From contig NZ_JHQL01000001.1 in assembly GCF_000712975.1 (NCBI RefSeq), positions 662,625 through 726,624 of the forward strand: a DNA stretch of 64,000 nucleotides, in the 5' to 3' direction. The notes under the pieces are model-generated. The model did not search any database. It was not told the origin of the DNA and was given only the letters and a program-made list of their open reading frames with translations. Of this stretch, positions 9,150 through 17,460 are shown one piece after another. The number at the start of each line of letters is the position of its first letter. The first letter of the stretch is position 1. The position numbers and the translations under genes were made by a program. Origin of the DNA: Vreelandella neptunia. Its GTDB lineage: Bacteria > Pseudomonadota > Gammaproteobacteria > Pseudomonadales > Halomonadaceae.

Positions 9150-10802
9150 TTAGCGTTGCGCGGCAGGCTTGGCTGGGTCGTAGTTGATCACTTTCTGATC
9201 GATTTGCGAGAAGTCGAACTTGCTCGAACTCATCAGGCTGACTGCGATGCAAACAAGAGTGCTAACGCCGTATGCCATTAATGAGGCTAGCAGTACCGTG
9301 TACTCCCGTAGGAAACCAATGCTGAAGTAGGCCAGCACAATGGCGCTGAGTACACCGACGATCACACCGATCCTACGCCCGCAGAAGCCAAATGCCATTA
9401 GGCCGAGCACCACGCCGCCGCCCACGGCAGCGAGTAACTCAAACAGCCCCGCGACCATATTGACCATAGGCACTAACTCGAAGCGTGCGATACAGAACAT
9501 TACTAGGCCTGCAATTACAGCCGAGGTAAAGGCCGTGTTGGTGACTCGATCCCAGAAGCAGCTGGCGATGACCGGGAACACAATGGCCCCCCAAAGTGCG
9601 CCAACGAAGACCAGCATAATCAGAATATCCATCGAGAAACTAGCGAGAATCACCCCGATCAGCGTTGCGACAATCATCGTCAACCTACCAATAAATAGCA
9701 TTTTGGTCGGGTCAGGTTTGTTTTTAGCGATGTTCTTACCATACACATCGGCCATCACAATCGCGGACATAGCGGAAAGGTCTGAGTCAGCGGTAGAGGA
9801 GAGCGAGCCAATGACCAGGATAAAGAACAGCCCTATAAATACCGGTGAGAGGTACATCGACACCATTTGCGGTATCAGGTTGTTCATGTCACCACCGATG
9901 GGCTCCATACCGGTCATCAGCGCCATCAAGCCAATCATGCCTAGGCCAATAACAATCGCACCGTAACCAATGGTCGCGGTGATAAAGGTCGGTTTGATAT
10001 GGTCTTCACGCACAGCGAATAGCCGCTGGGAGATGGTCTGGTTGCCAATCGCGTAGGCCAGCACCGCAACAAAGAAAGGTGCACCTTGATTGAGGATCGC
10101 ATCCATCGAGAACAGATTTGCCTGCTCTGGGGTGAGTAGGCTCATGCCATCCGATAGTGTCTGTGGGCCGCCGAGGGCAAACATTACCGCTGGAATAATC
10201 AGAATGGCGACTGCCATCATTGCCATCAGTTGGGCAAAGTCGGTGAGTACCGACGCGCGGAAGCCCGACCACAGCGTATAAGAGAGCACCCCGACCCCAG
10301 CGATCACGACGCCAGCTTGGAAAGAGAGTGGCGAGAGTACTGAGACCAGCGCACCAGACGCTGTGAAGTTAACCATCAGGCTAATGATGCTGCCCAGAAT
10401 GTTGGAGGAGGCAAGAATCAGCTGGCTAGAAGAGCCATGGCGGGCATGGATAAGTTCACCCAGGGTGTGTGCGTTCGGGGCCAATTTTCGAAAGCGACGG
10501 CCAAAGGGGTAGATGAACAGAATCATCAGCGCGCCCCACAACCCGTAGTGTAAAGGGCCGGAAATGCCGTAGGTGTAACCCGAGGTGGCGGCACCGTAGA
10601 ACGAGGCTGCCCAGATCCAGGTGGCGGTCATGCTGGCAGCGCCCAAGCCAAAGCCAATCTGGTGATTGGACACCATAAAGGCGTCAGTATTTTCCTTTTT
10701 CTTTTTGATCAGCAGTGTCAGCAGGTACGTGCCGCCGTAAAAGGCTAACAGCAAGGCAATAACCGTCAGCGTAGAGAATTGATAGAAATTTTCTTCGTTC
10801 AT
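9150..10802 (-). CDS. Sodium:solute symporter family protein
   Basis: A 550-residue inner-membrane transporter of the SSS family (PutP/DUR3 fold) with about 14 hydrophobic segments, using the sodium gradient for solute uptake. A charged KKKKENTDAF loop follows the first helix, and a conserved SLSSTADSDLSAMS stretch near residue 340 corresponds to the sodium-binding helix. The substrate is not evident; candidates in this subfamily include urea, amino acids and carboxylates. It forms an operon with the 43-residue single-helix protein downstream. Confidence 0.9.
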   Translation of the reverse strand: MNEENFYQFSTLTVIALLLAFYGGTYLLTLLIKKKKENTDAFMVSNHQIGFGLGAASMTATWIWAASFYGAATSGYTYGISGPLHYGLWGALMILFIYPFGRRFRKLAPNAHTLGELIHARHGSSSQLILASSNILGSIISLMVNFTASGALVSVLSPLSFQAGVVIAGVGVLSYTLWSGFRASVLTDFAQLMAMMAVAILIIPAVMFALGGPQTLSDGMSLLTPEQANLFSMDAILNQGAPFFVAVLAYAIGNQTISQRLFAVREDHIKPTFITATIGYGAIVIGLGMIGLMALMTGMEPIGGDMNNLIPQMVSMYLSPVFIGLFFILVIGSLSSTADSDLSAMSAIVMADVYGKNIAKNKPDPTKMLFIGRLTMIVATLIGVILASFSMDILIMLVFVGALWGAIVFPVIASCFWDRVTNTAFTSAVIAGLVMFCIARFELVPMVNMVAGLFELLAAVGGGVVLGLMAFGFCGRRIGVIVGVLSAIVLAYFSIGFLREYTVLLASLMAYGVSTLVCIAVSLMSSSKFDFSQIDQKVINYDPAKPAAQR

Positions 10803-11137
10803 TAAATACCCATAGGCTTTGCAGCCCTAGCATCCTAAATGGCAACCACAGTTCCCTTAACGGGGCGGCCGCGACAGGACGTAAGCAAAAAACAGAACAT
10901 CTTTCTAGGTATGTCTGTAGCGAGAAGTGGCAGCGATTGGCAGCCTGGTCGTGCACGTGTCAGGCGTTGGTTGGAAACGCCTTAAATAGAGGGGCCGAAT
11001 TAACGCAAACAGTGAGCTGAAATAAAGCGCACGTGGGGTCGATCCGGATAGCTACCCTACTCCCTTAAGCGCGAACAGTACAGGTTGAAGCCCGGCATGA
11101 GGCCAATGGATGGCGGGAAATGGTCTTGATAGAGCAA
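10803..11137. other. Intergenic region between symporter and CDP-alcohol phosphotransferase genes
   Basis: These 335 bp contain no supported gene. An open frame running from here into the symporter start is a shadow. The symporter promoter must lie on the minus strand in this interval. No terminator hairpin with a T-run was found after the phosphotransferase gene, and no clear operator was recognised. Confidence 0.5.
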
Positions 11138-11860
11138 TTAATGGTGCTGTTTAAACAGCCACCACACATCAAAGCCAAATGAGTAGATGAGTGTGATTAA
11201 TGCGCTCAGTGCAAGCAGGCTGGCAGCAAGAGGAGAGGTGAGTGGCGTTAACGCCAGCAGCAGGGCAACGACCTGCCATACGCACACTGCTTTACGGCGG
11301 AAACTTTCAAATAACGGTGCTTTTAACCACGGAAAAAACCAGCTAGCGGCGATGAATAAGTAACGCATGCCGCCAATGAGTAGTACCCAAGCGCCTAGAT
11401 TTTCGCTCTGCAATAAGCCTATACAAAGTATCAGGATTAATACCGCATCCAGTTCCATATCAAAGCGCGCGCCAAACGTGGTATGGGTTTTAGTGCGTCT
11501 AGCAATCCATCCGTCCACACCATCCAGTAATAGCGCGATAACAGCGACCGCTAGCCATAGCCAAATCGCGTTGGTAAAAGCATTCGCTGCCAGCGCCCCT
11601 GCCACGATGGCGACGAGTACGCCGCGCCCAAGCGTTACCCGGTTTGCCCAACCGAGCGGGCCATGGGGCCAAAAACAAACCACCAGTGCGCCCATCACAA
11701 TGTAGAAGCCAGCCGCTAACCACCAATTTGCAGCGCTGGCGACTAATGCCGGTAACATCGCACCCAAGCCTACGAGCAATAAGCTGGCCAATGCTATCTC
11801 AGCCAAGGTGTAAACACGCTTGGGCAAAGAGACGCTGGAGGTGTTAGAGAAAGAAGACAT
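11138..11860 (-). CDS. CDP-alcohol phosphatidyltransferase family protein
   Basis: A 240-residue membrane protein with six to seven hydrophobic segments. Residues around 115-140 carry the full catalytic signature D-x2-D-G-x2-A-R-x8-G-x3-D-x3-D (LDGVDGWIARR then FGARFDMELD). The enzyme should move a phosphoalcohol from a CDP-linked donor (such as CDP-diacylglycerol) to an acceptor, making a phospholipid or phosphodiester conjugate. The acceptor is unknown. It is divergent from the dehydrogenase/PTPS-like/glycosyltransferase operon, 257 bp apart, so it may share a control region and a pathway with it. Confidence 0.88.
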   Translation of the reverse strand: MSSFSNTSSVSLPKRVYTLAEIALASLLLVGLGAMLPALVASAANWWLAAGFYIVMGALVVCFWPHGPLGWANRVTLGRGVLVAIVAGALAANAFTNAIWLWLAVAVIALLLDGVDGWIARRTKTHTTFGARFDMELDAVLILILCIGLLQSENLGAWVLLIGGMRYLFIAASWFFPWLKAPLFESFRRKAVCVWQVVALLLALTPLTSPLAASLLALSALITLIYSFGFDVWWLFKQHH

Positions 11861-12117
11861 GCTGACTCACAGAGCGGTGCACTGGCCCGCGGTTGAATTA
11901 AAGTGTGCAAATATTTTCCTATGTACCATTCTTGTATAAGAAGGTAAGGTTGTCCATGATGTGAGTACATTTGTTTTAAATCATCCTCGCGTTCACATGG
12001 GTTAAGCAACCGTTTCCCTTTCTACGCTACGCTGTAGGGAAGTCGTGAAATGTGAACAAGTCTTAATAAGGCTATGCTGTAAGGATGGATGAAGCGCTTA
12101 AACCATAAGGAAATGTC

Positions 12118-13107
12118 ATGTTGCCGCCTGATACTGCTACGGCTTTTTGGGTGACTCGCCCCATGCATGGTGAGCTTAAACAGGAGCCACTAGCGCCTCC
12201 CGACGAAAATGAGGTGCGGATCCGTACCCTTTATAGCGGCGTGAGCCGCGGCACCGAATCGCTCGTATTTAACGCGCGGGTGCCTGAGAGTGAATACTCA
12301 CGGATGCGCGCGCCCTTTCAGACAGGCGCATTTCCCACCCCTGTGAAATATGGCTACTGCAGTATTGGCCATGTGGAGCAAGGGCCACGTCATCTCGTCG
12401 ATAAGACCGTCTTTTGCCTTTTTCCGCATCAGGATCATTACGTGGTACCTGTTGATGCTGTTTTGCCGCTTCCCGACGATGTGCCCGCTTATCGTGCTGT
12501 GCTAACCGCCAATATGGAAACCGCCATTAACGGTGTGTGGGATGCTAACCCTATGCTTGGCGAGCGCGTTTGTGTGGTGGGTGCTGGCGTCGTTGGTGCA
12601 CTTGTGGCGTATCTGTGTGCGCAAATTCCGGGGGTAGAAGTACGCTTGATCGACATTAATCCCGAGCGAGAAGCACTGGCAGCGCATTTGGGTATTCCCT
12701 TCTGTACACCAGAACAGGCACCCACCGACCAAGATTGCGTGATCCATGCTAGTGGACAGCCGGATGGCCTGAGACTGGCTATGGGCTTGCTGGGCAATGA
12801 AGGCCGCGTGATTGAAATGAGCTGGTTTGGCGAAGGCGACGTATCGCTGCCACTTGGTGGCGCTTTTCACTCCCAGCGCTTAACGCTTAGCGCCAGCCAG
12901 GTTGGGCAATTGCCTGCCAAGTTGCAGCCGCGCTGGAATTATCGCCGCCGTTTAGCCCTCGCTTTACGCTTACTCGCCGATCAGCGGTTAGATGCGCTGA
13001 TCAGCGGTGAGAGCGATTTTGCCGATTTCCCAACGCTGGCACCTGCTCTGTTTGGGCCAAGGAGCACAGCGCTATGCCATCGAATTCGTTATCCATTGCC
13101 CGCTTAA
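12118..13107 (+). CDS. Zinc-binding-type MDR dehydrogenase of the pterin/flavin-like cluster
   Basis: A 329-residue medium-chain dehydrogenase/reductase. The N-terminal catalytic domain includes SGVSRGTESLVF and a KYGYCSIGHVE segment; the central Rossmann fold has VCVVGAGVVGALVA near residue 160 and an acidic beta-2 end (RLIDINPER). The zinc-ligand pattern of alcohol dehydrogenases is incomplete, as in other divergent members. It heads a tight + strand operon (PTPS-like, glycosyltransferase-methyltransferase, membrane protein), with AAGGAAATGTC before its ATG. A 14-bp duplication containing its stop codon follows directly. The substrate is unknown. Confidence 0.82.
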   Translation: MLPPDTATAFWVTRPMHGELKQEPLAPPDENEVRIRTLYSGVSRGTESLVFNARVPESEYSRMRAPFQTGAFPTPVKYGYCSIGHVEQGPRHLVDKTVFCLFPHQDHYVVPVDAVLPLPDDVPAYRAVLTANMETAINGVWDANPMLGERVCVVGAGVVGALVAYLCAQIPGVEVRLIDINPEREALAAHLGIPFCTPEQAPTDQDCVIHASGQPDGLRLAMGLLGNEGRVIEMSWFGEGDVSLPLGGAFHSQRLTLSASQVGQLPAKLQPRWNYRRRLALALRLLADQRLDALISGESDFADFPTLAPALFGPRSTALCHRIRYPLPA

Positions 13108-13130
13108 TTAATGCGGCTTAATTAAGTGCG
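13102..13130 (+). repeat. Direct duplication spanning the dehydrogenase stop codon
   Basis: Two copies of a 14-15 bp unit beginning GCTTAATTAA; the first copy contains the stop codon of the upstream gene. It is one of several unrelated short duplications in the window. Confidence 0.85.
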
Positions 13131-13185
13131 AATTAGTTAGAACGACCTGGCTAAAAAAGGTCCAGTTAATACGACAGGAGTGTCT

Positions 13186-13584
13186 ATGTACCGTTTATGC
13201 GTTCGTGACCATTTTATGATTGCCCATAGTTTTAATGGCGAAATATTCGGCCCTGCCCAACGCACCCACGGTGCCACCTATGTGGTGGACGTGGTGTTTC
13301 AGCGCCCTGAACTTGACCAAGATGGTCTAGTGATTGATATCGGTTTAGCCAGTGAAACGGTTAAAGAGGTGCTGGCGGATTACAACTATCGCAACCTTGA
13401 TGAGGTGAGCGAGTTTAGCGGTAAAAACACCACCACAGAATTTATGGCCAAGGTGATTTTTGACCAGCTAGCGGCTGCCATCAAAGCAGGAAAAATGGGT
13501 ACCACCGCCCAGGGGCTGACGCATATGGAGATCAAACTGCACGAATCTCATGTGGCGTGGGCAAGCTATGAAGGGGCACTATGA
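13186..13584 (+). CDS. Divergent 6-pyruvoyl-tetrahydropterin synthase / QueD-like protein
   Basis: A 132-residue T-fold protein of the PTPS/QueD superfamily. His14 (AHSFNG) and His28 (THGATY) match the first two zinc ligands, but the usual third His of HGH is Ala30, and the catalytic Cys four residues before His28 is Ala24. The position of the catalytic Asp-His pair reads ADYNYRN, lacking the His. The C-terminal Glu (LHESH) that binds pterin is kept. It is therefore unlikely to perform standard carboxy- or pyruvoyl-pterin synthesis. The ATG at 13186 has AGGAG five bases upstream; the GTG at 13180 overlaps that site. Its stop overlaps the next ATG (ATGA). Confidence 0.85.
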   Translation: MYRLCVRDHFMIAHSFNGEIFGPAQRTHGATYVVDVVFQRPELDQDGLVIDIGLASETVKEVLADYNYRNLDEVSEFSGKNTTTEFMAKVIFDQLAAAIKAGKMGTTAQGLTHMEIKLHESHVAWASYEGAL

Positions 13585-15545
13585 GTCAGCCATTTACCTT
13601 GATAGTGGCTGGCGATCCAGACCAGCGTACCGGTGGGTATATTTATGATGCCCATATTGTTGCTGCGCTGCGCGAGCGTGGGCTATCTATCAATGTGGTG
13701 GGGTTAGCCGGGCGTTTTCCTGATGCCGATGATGAAGCAGCTCAAGCGCTAGCCAATACGCTTTCCGCCTTGCAGGACCATGCGCAGGTCATTATCGACG
13801 GACTAGCCATGGGGGCATTGCCCGATGTGGTGGCTAACCACGCTGAGCGCCTGGATATCACTGCGTTACTGCATCATCCGTTGGGCGATGAGCAGGGCTT
13901 AAATGAGATAGATCAGCAGCGTTTTCACCGAAGCGAGCTGTGTGGCCTGGCCCATGTAAATAGGGTAATTGTGACCAGTCGCTTTACTGAGCGTCGTGTA
14001 AAAGCATTGGCGGAGCAGTATGAGCTGCCATTTAGTGCCCCTATCACTGTGGTGGAACCTGGGGTTGAATGTGCTCCAGTCAGCCCTGCGGCACAACCTA
14101 GCGAACCTATTCGTCTGCTATGCGTGGCAACACTGACTCCACGTAAAGGGCAGGACATTTTAGTTCAAGCCTTGGCGAATGTTGAGCGTGGGCACTGGCG
14201 ATGTGACTGCTTTGGCGGTGCTCGTGATGTTGCATTTACGAATCGCGTTCAAACACTGATCGACAGCCACCAGCTTGGTGATCGGGTAACGCTCCACGGC
14301 GAATGTGATGCCGCAACCCTGGAAGCCGCTTATCAGAACGCTCATGCATTGGTGTTGCCTTCTTGGTATGAAGGTTACGGCATGGTGGTCACTGAAGCGC
14401 TAGCCCATGGCTTACCCGTTATCACCACCACCGGCGGTGCGCTGCGGGATACCTTGCCCAAAGGGGCGGGCATTAGTGTTGCGCCTGGGGATGTGAAGGC
14501 GCTGACGAGCGCGCTGGTGGCTTTCTGCCACGATGAGACACTACGCACTGAACTACGTGCAGGTGCCGCCGCTGTGCGCGACCGTTTGGGCGACTGGCAG
14601 GCTGCAGGAAAGGCGTTTGCCGAGGCGCTGCAGCAATCTTCGACATTGTCGGCGGGAAGCCAATTTGCAGCGGATTGGCTGTCGCTGCGTGAAGGCGTCG
14701 ATGCCAGTTCGCGTAGCCAAGCGTTGGTGGATGCGTTAGCAAGCTGGTTATCAGAAAAACAGCAAAGAGCAGAATCTGCACTGCTGACAGAAGCTTCATC
14801 GCCAATAACACTGGCGGATTTAGGCTGTGGACGCGGAAGTAATAGCCAGTTTCTTGCGCCTCGCTTGCACCATGCCCAGCGCTGGATGCTGATTGACCAT
14901 GATCCCGCCTTACTTAATGAAGCCTACTCACGAACCAGCCAATTGAACACGGGTAAAGGTGAACCGCTACAGGTGGAAACCCACTGTATTTCCCTTAAAC
15001 AGCTTGACCACCCAGCACTTACGCACTGCGACGTAGTAACGGCATCTGCGCTGATCGATTTAGTATCTCAAGCGTGGATTGATGCCTTGGCGGCACAGTG
15101 TGCTAAACATCGGCAAGCGCTTCTTATCACTCTAAGCATTACCGGCGAATGGTACTTTACCAATGCCCAGCAGCAACCTCTGAACGACCTTGACGATCGC
15201 TGGATCAGTGAGCTGTTCAACGCACATCAACGTCGCGATAAAGGCTTAGGCGGTGCATTAGGCGGCGATGCTCACAGCGCGTTAGTTAAAGCGATGGCTG
15301 ACCACGGTTATCGGATTAACGAGGCTGAAACCCCGTGGCGCTTAGCGGCGGGCAAGTCAGCGCAGTACCCCTTAATGTGCTCATTAGTTGAAGGATGGGC
15401 GAACGCTGCTACCGAACAGGCTCCAGAGGCGGCGTCACGGATTGCCCAATGGCGCGATGAACGCTTACGTCGTGTGGTCGAAGGTGAGATCGGTATTTGG
15501 GTGGGCCACCGCGACTTACTGGCGCTGCCAGCGGACGAGGGCTAA
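13581..15545 (+). CDS. Fusion of GT4-type glycosyltransferase and SAM-dependent methyltransferase
   Basis: A 654-residue cytoplasmic protein of two enzymes. Residues 1 to about 360 form a GT-B glycosyltransferase: GDPDQRTGGYIYD at the start, a CVATLTPRKGQD nucleotide-sugar domain start near residue 175, and the LPSWYEGYGMVVTEALAHGLPV donor-binding region (with EGYG...E) near residue 255. Residues from about 405 form a class I methyltransferase with ADLGCGRGS motif I and the acidic LIDHD end of beta-2. It should glycosylate and methylate the same small molecule or lipid. It overlaps the PTPS-like gene by four bases and precedes the membrane protein by four, so coupled expression is likely. Confidence 0.85.
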   Translation: MSQPFTLIVAGDPDQRTGGYIYDAHIVAALRERGLSINVVGLAGRFPDADDEAAQALANTLSALQDHAQVIIDGLAMGALPDVVANHAERLDITALLHHPLGDEQGLNEIDQQRFHRSELCGLAHVNRVIVTSRFTERRVKALAEQYELPFSAPITVVEPGVECAPVSPAAQPSEPIRLLCVATLTPRKGQDILVQALANVERGHWRCDCFGGARDVAFTNRVQTLIDSHQLGDRVTLHGECDAATLEAAYQNAHALVLPSWYEGYGMVVTEALAHGLPVITTTGGALRDTLPKGAGISVAPGDVKALTSALVAFCHDETLRTELRAGAAAVRDRLGDWQAAGKAFAEALQQSSTLSAGSQFAADWLSLREGVDASSRSQALVDALASWLSEKQQRAESALLTEASSPITLADLGCGRGSNSQFLAPRLHHAQRWMLIDHDPALLNEAYSRTSQLNTGKGEPLQVETHCISLKQLDHPALTHCDVVTASALIDLVSQAWIDALAAQCAKHRQALLITLSITGEWYFTNAQQQPLNDLDDRWISELFNAHQRRDKGLGGALGGDAHSALVKAMADHGYRINEAETPWRLAAGKSAQYPLMCSLVEGWANAATEQAPEAASRIAQWRDERLRRVVEGEIGIWVGHRDLLALPADEG

Positions 15546-15549
15546 CCCC

Positions 15550-17460
15550 ATGAGACGCTGGCGCTGGCTGAGAACCCCGTGGGTGCAAAAAGGGCTAGTG
15601 AGCTTAGGGCTGCTGGCCGCTGTAGCCCTGTGGGTAGAGCCAGACGCGGTGATGGCCGAAGTGCAGCGCTTTGCGCCGGGTTGGATGGCTCTGGCGCTGT
15701 TGATCAGCGTTCTGCAAGTGATGCTGAGCGCGTGGCGTTGGCAGTTGACGGCAGGATTAATCGACGTGCCGTTGCGCTACCGTTATGCACTGCGGGAGTA
15801 CTACTTAGCATTATTGGTTAACCAACTTTTACCAGGTGGCGTGTTGGGTGATGCAGGTCGTGCCCATCGCCATGCTCGTCAGTCTTCTTCAAAGGGTAGT
15901 GCTTGGCGTGCGGTGGTGATTGAGCGTGCTTCTGGGCAATTGGCGATTGCACTTTACACACTAATCGCCTTGTTCACGTCACCACTCTGGCTAACGGCGC
16001 TGGGTTTCAGTGGCTTGATGGTAGTGGCGGGCGTAGCGGTTATCGTGATAGTGGCCGGTGTGACGCTGATGGTCTGGTTGCGGCGCTCGGCGGTAACGCT
16101 ACCCGCTTGGTGTGCTGCATTAGGGCAGGATATGCGCCGCGGGCTATTGCAGCGTGACGTATGGCCACGGCAACTGATCTCTTCGCTTTTGATCGTGCTT
16201 AGCTATGGCCTAGTAATGGTCTGTGCGGCTCGGGCAATCGGCATTGAACTGGCGACATTAGATATTTTGGCGTTGGCTCCAGTGTTACTGCTTGCCATGC
16301 TGGTACCCCTTTCGATCGCTGGGTGGGGGTTACGGGAAGGCGCCGCCGCAGGTATTTGGATGTTTGTTGGCTTGCCTTCGGCGCAAGGTGTGGCGATATC
16401 ACTGGCTTATGGTGTGTTGGTGCTGATGGGTAGTCTGCCAGGCATTTGGGCAGCGCTGGCTTCACGAACACGCGCTACGCCGTCCAGTTCTCCGCCATCC
16501 AGTTCTTCGCCATCCAGTTCTCCGTCAGGCAGTGCGCCCACTCAGCACTACGTCGAAGAGTGTGTCGTCCCCGCAGCGGAAAGAGCGCATCGTCGGGCGC
16601 AGGGCGCTCTCAAGGGTGTCGATGGGCGTCATCTGCAGCCCAGGTCGGCCGGAACCGATGAGCAGTGGCGCGACCAGCAAATGCAGACGGTCAACCGCGT
16701 CCGCCTCAATGAATTGCGAAACAGTAACGCCGCCGCCTTCTACCAATACCCGCGTAAGGCCACGATCTGCCAGCCAGGTAATAACGTCGGCGGGGCGGAA
16801 CTGACCATTGGTATCCAACGGCAGCACGCAGTGTTCGGCGGACGTTGGCCCCACCGTTGCCTCTGGCCCGGTGAGATGCAGCGTGGGTGCGGTAGACGTG
16901 GTGAACAGCGCCAAATCAGTCGGCACGCGGCCACGTGGGTCAATCACCACTCGGGTAGGGTGCTTGCCCGTTACGTGGCGTACTGTGAGCTGGGGATTAT
17001 CAGCGCTCGCCGTACCCGCGCCAATCACTACGGCATCTGCCAGCGCCCGCAGACGGTGCAGATGTACCAAACTTTCAACGCCATTGATGTAGTGGGAGTG
17101 ACCGCTTTCCGTAGCGATGCGCCCATCCAGGCTCTGCCCCAGTTGCGCAACCACCCAGCTCGAATGACGCACCAGTGGCAGCAAACACGTCAACAGCTCC
17201 TGCGCGGCGCTTGTAACAGGGATAGAAGAGTGCCAGCCGCCATGGGTATCAAGCGTCATTGTGGCGTCACTTCTGATGCCCTGTTGAACGTCCAGCAACC
17301 ATGCCCACGCTTGGTCGATATCGATCATCTTTTCATTGGTACTAGGCATGGTATCTCCATTCAGAAAACAGCAACTCATCATGCGGGGCCATGTTGCCCG
17401 ACGCAAGCAAACGTTGTCCGCCCCAACAGGCAACTTGGAGGCCTACATGTATCACATTGA
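15550..17460 (+). CDS. Lysylphosphatidylglycerol synthetase-type (AglD/UPF0104) membrane protein with anomalous long tail
   Basis: The first about 310 residues are a typical flippase-like membrane domain: WRWQLTAGLI, a NQLLPGGVLGDAGRA loop, and about seven hydrophobic segments ending at GSLPGIWAALASR. Then follows a Ser/Pro repeat tail, and the frame stays open for another 310 codons lying antisense to the RibD-type gene, ending at TGA 14 bases inside the RibA-type gene. Homologues of this fold normally end soon after the membrane domain, so the tail is probably an artefact of a lost stop codon or a real but odd extension. The start at 15550 is four bases after the upstream stop. It probably moves or modifies a lipid-linked product of the cluster. 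Confidence 0.7.
   Translation: MRRWRWLRTPWVQKGLVSLGLLAAVALWVEPDAVMAEVQRFAPGWMALALLISVLQVMLSAWRWQLTAGLIDVPLRYRYALREYYLALLVNQLLPGGVLGDAGRAHRHARQSSSKGSAWRAVVIERASGQLAIALYTLIALFTSPLWLTALGFSGLMVVAGVAVIVIVAGVTLMVWLRRSAVTLPAWCAALGQDMRRGLLQRDVWPRQLISSLLIVLSYGLVMVCAARAIGIELATLDILALAPVLLLAMLVPLSIAGWGLREGAAAGIWMFVGLPSAQGVAISLAYGVLVLMGSLPGIWAALASRTRATPSSSPPSSSSPSSSPSGSAPTQHYVEECVVPAAERAHRRAQGALKGVDGRHLQPRSAGTDEQWRDQQMQTVNRVRLNELRNSNAAAFYQYPRKATICQPGNNVGGAELTIGIQRQHAVFGGRWPHRCLWPGEMQRGCGRRGEQRQISRHAATWVNHHSGRVLARYVAYCELGIISARRTRANHYGICQRPQTVQMYQTFNAIDVVGVTAFRSDAPIQALPQLRNHPARMTHQWQQTRQQLLRGACNRDRRVPAAMGIKRHCGVTSDALLNVQQPCPRLVDIDHLFIGTRHGISIQKTATHHAGPCCPTQANVVRPNRQLGGLHVSH
16478..16522 (+). repeat. In-frame 15-bp tandem repeat, three copies
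   Basis: Three copies of a 15-bp unit (CGCCATCCAGTTCTC and near variants) encoding Pro-Ser-Ser-Ser runs at the end of the membrane-protein domain. It ends three bases before the stop codon of the convergent RibD-type gene. Because 15 is a multiple of three, copy-number change would not shift the frame. Confidence 0.9.
16525..17349 (-). CDS. RibD C-terminal-type reductase (pyrimidine reductase family)
   Basis: A 274-residue protein whose residues from about 65 form the dihydrofolate-reductase-like domain of RibD: QLGQSLDGRIA, HRLRALADAVVIGAGTASADNP, VLVEGGGVTVSQF. In riboflavin synthesis this domain reduces the ribosyl group of the aminopyrimidine made from GTP. No deaminase (zinc HxE / PCxxC) domain is fused, so it differs from bifunctional RibD. 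The ATG at 17349 has TGGAGA upstream; an upstream in-frame ATG lacks family similarity. It is divergent from the RibA-type gene (97 bp apart) and convergent with the membrane protein. A DNA-level overlap with the anomalous tail of that protein spans its whole length. Confidence 0.85.
   Translation of the reverse strand: MPSTNEKMIDIDQAWAWLLDVQQGIRSDATMTLDTHGGWHSSIPVTSAAQELLTCLLPLVRHSSWVVAQLGQSLDGRIATESGHSHYINGVESLVHLHRLRALADAVVIGAGTASADNPQLTVRHVTGKHPTRVVIDPRGRVPTDLALFTTSTAPTLHLTGPEATVGPTSAEHCVLPLDTNGQFRPADVITWLADRGLTRVLVEGGGVTVSQFIEADAVDRLHLLVAPLLIGSGRPGLQMTPIDTLESALRPTMRSFRCGDDTLFDVVLSGRTA

Noticed and set aside
9340..9966. 208-codon antisense frame opposite the symporter
   Set aside because: Mirror image of membrane-helix codons; Thr/Ile/Ser-rich low-complexity translation and no start signal.
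10684..10956. Open frame of 90 codons crossing the start of the symporter gene on the same strand
   Set aside because: It overlaps the symporter start in another frame, has no family similarity and no ribosome site; treated as a shadow.
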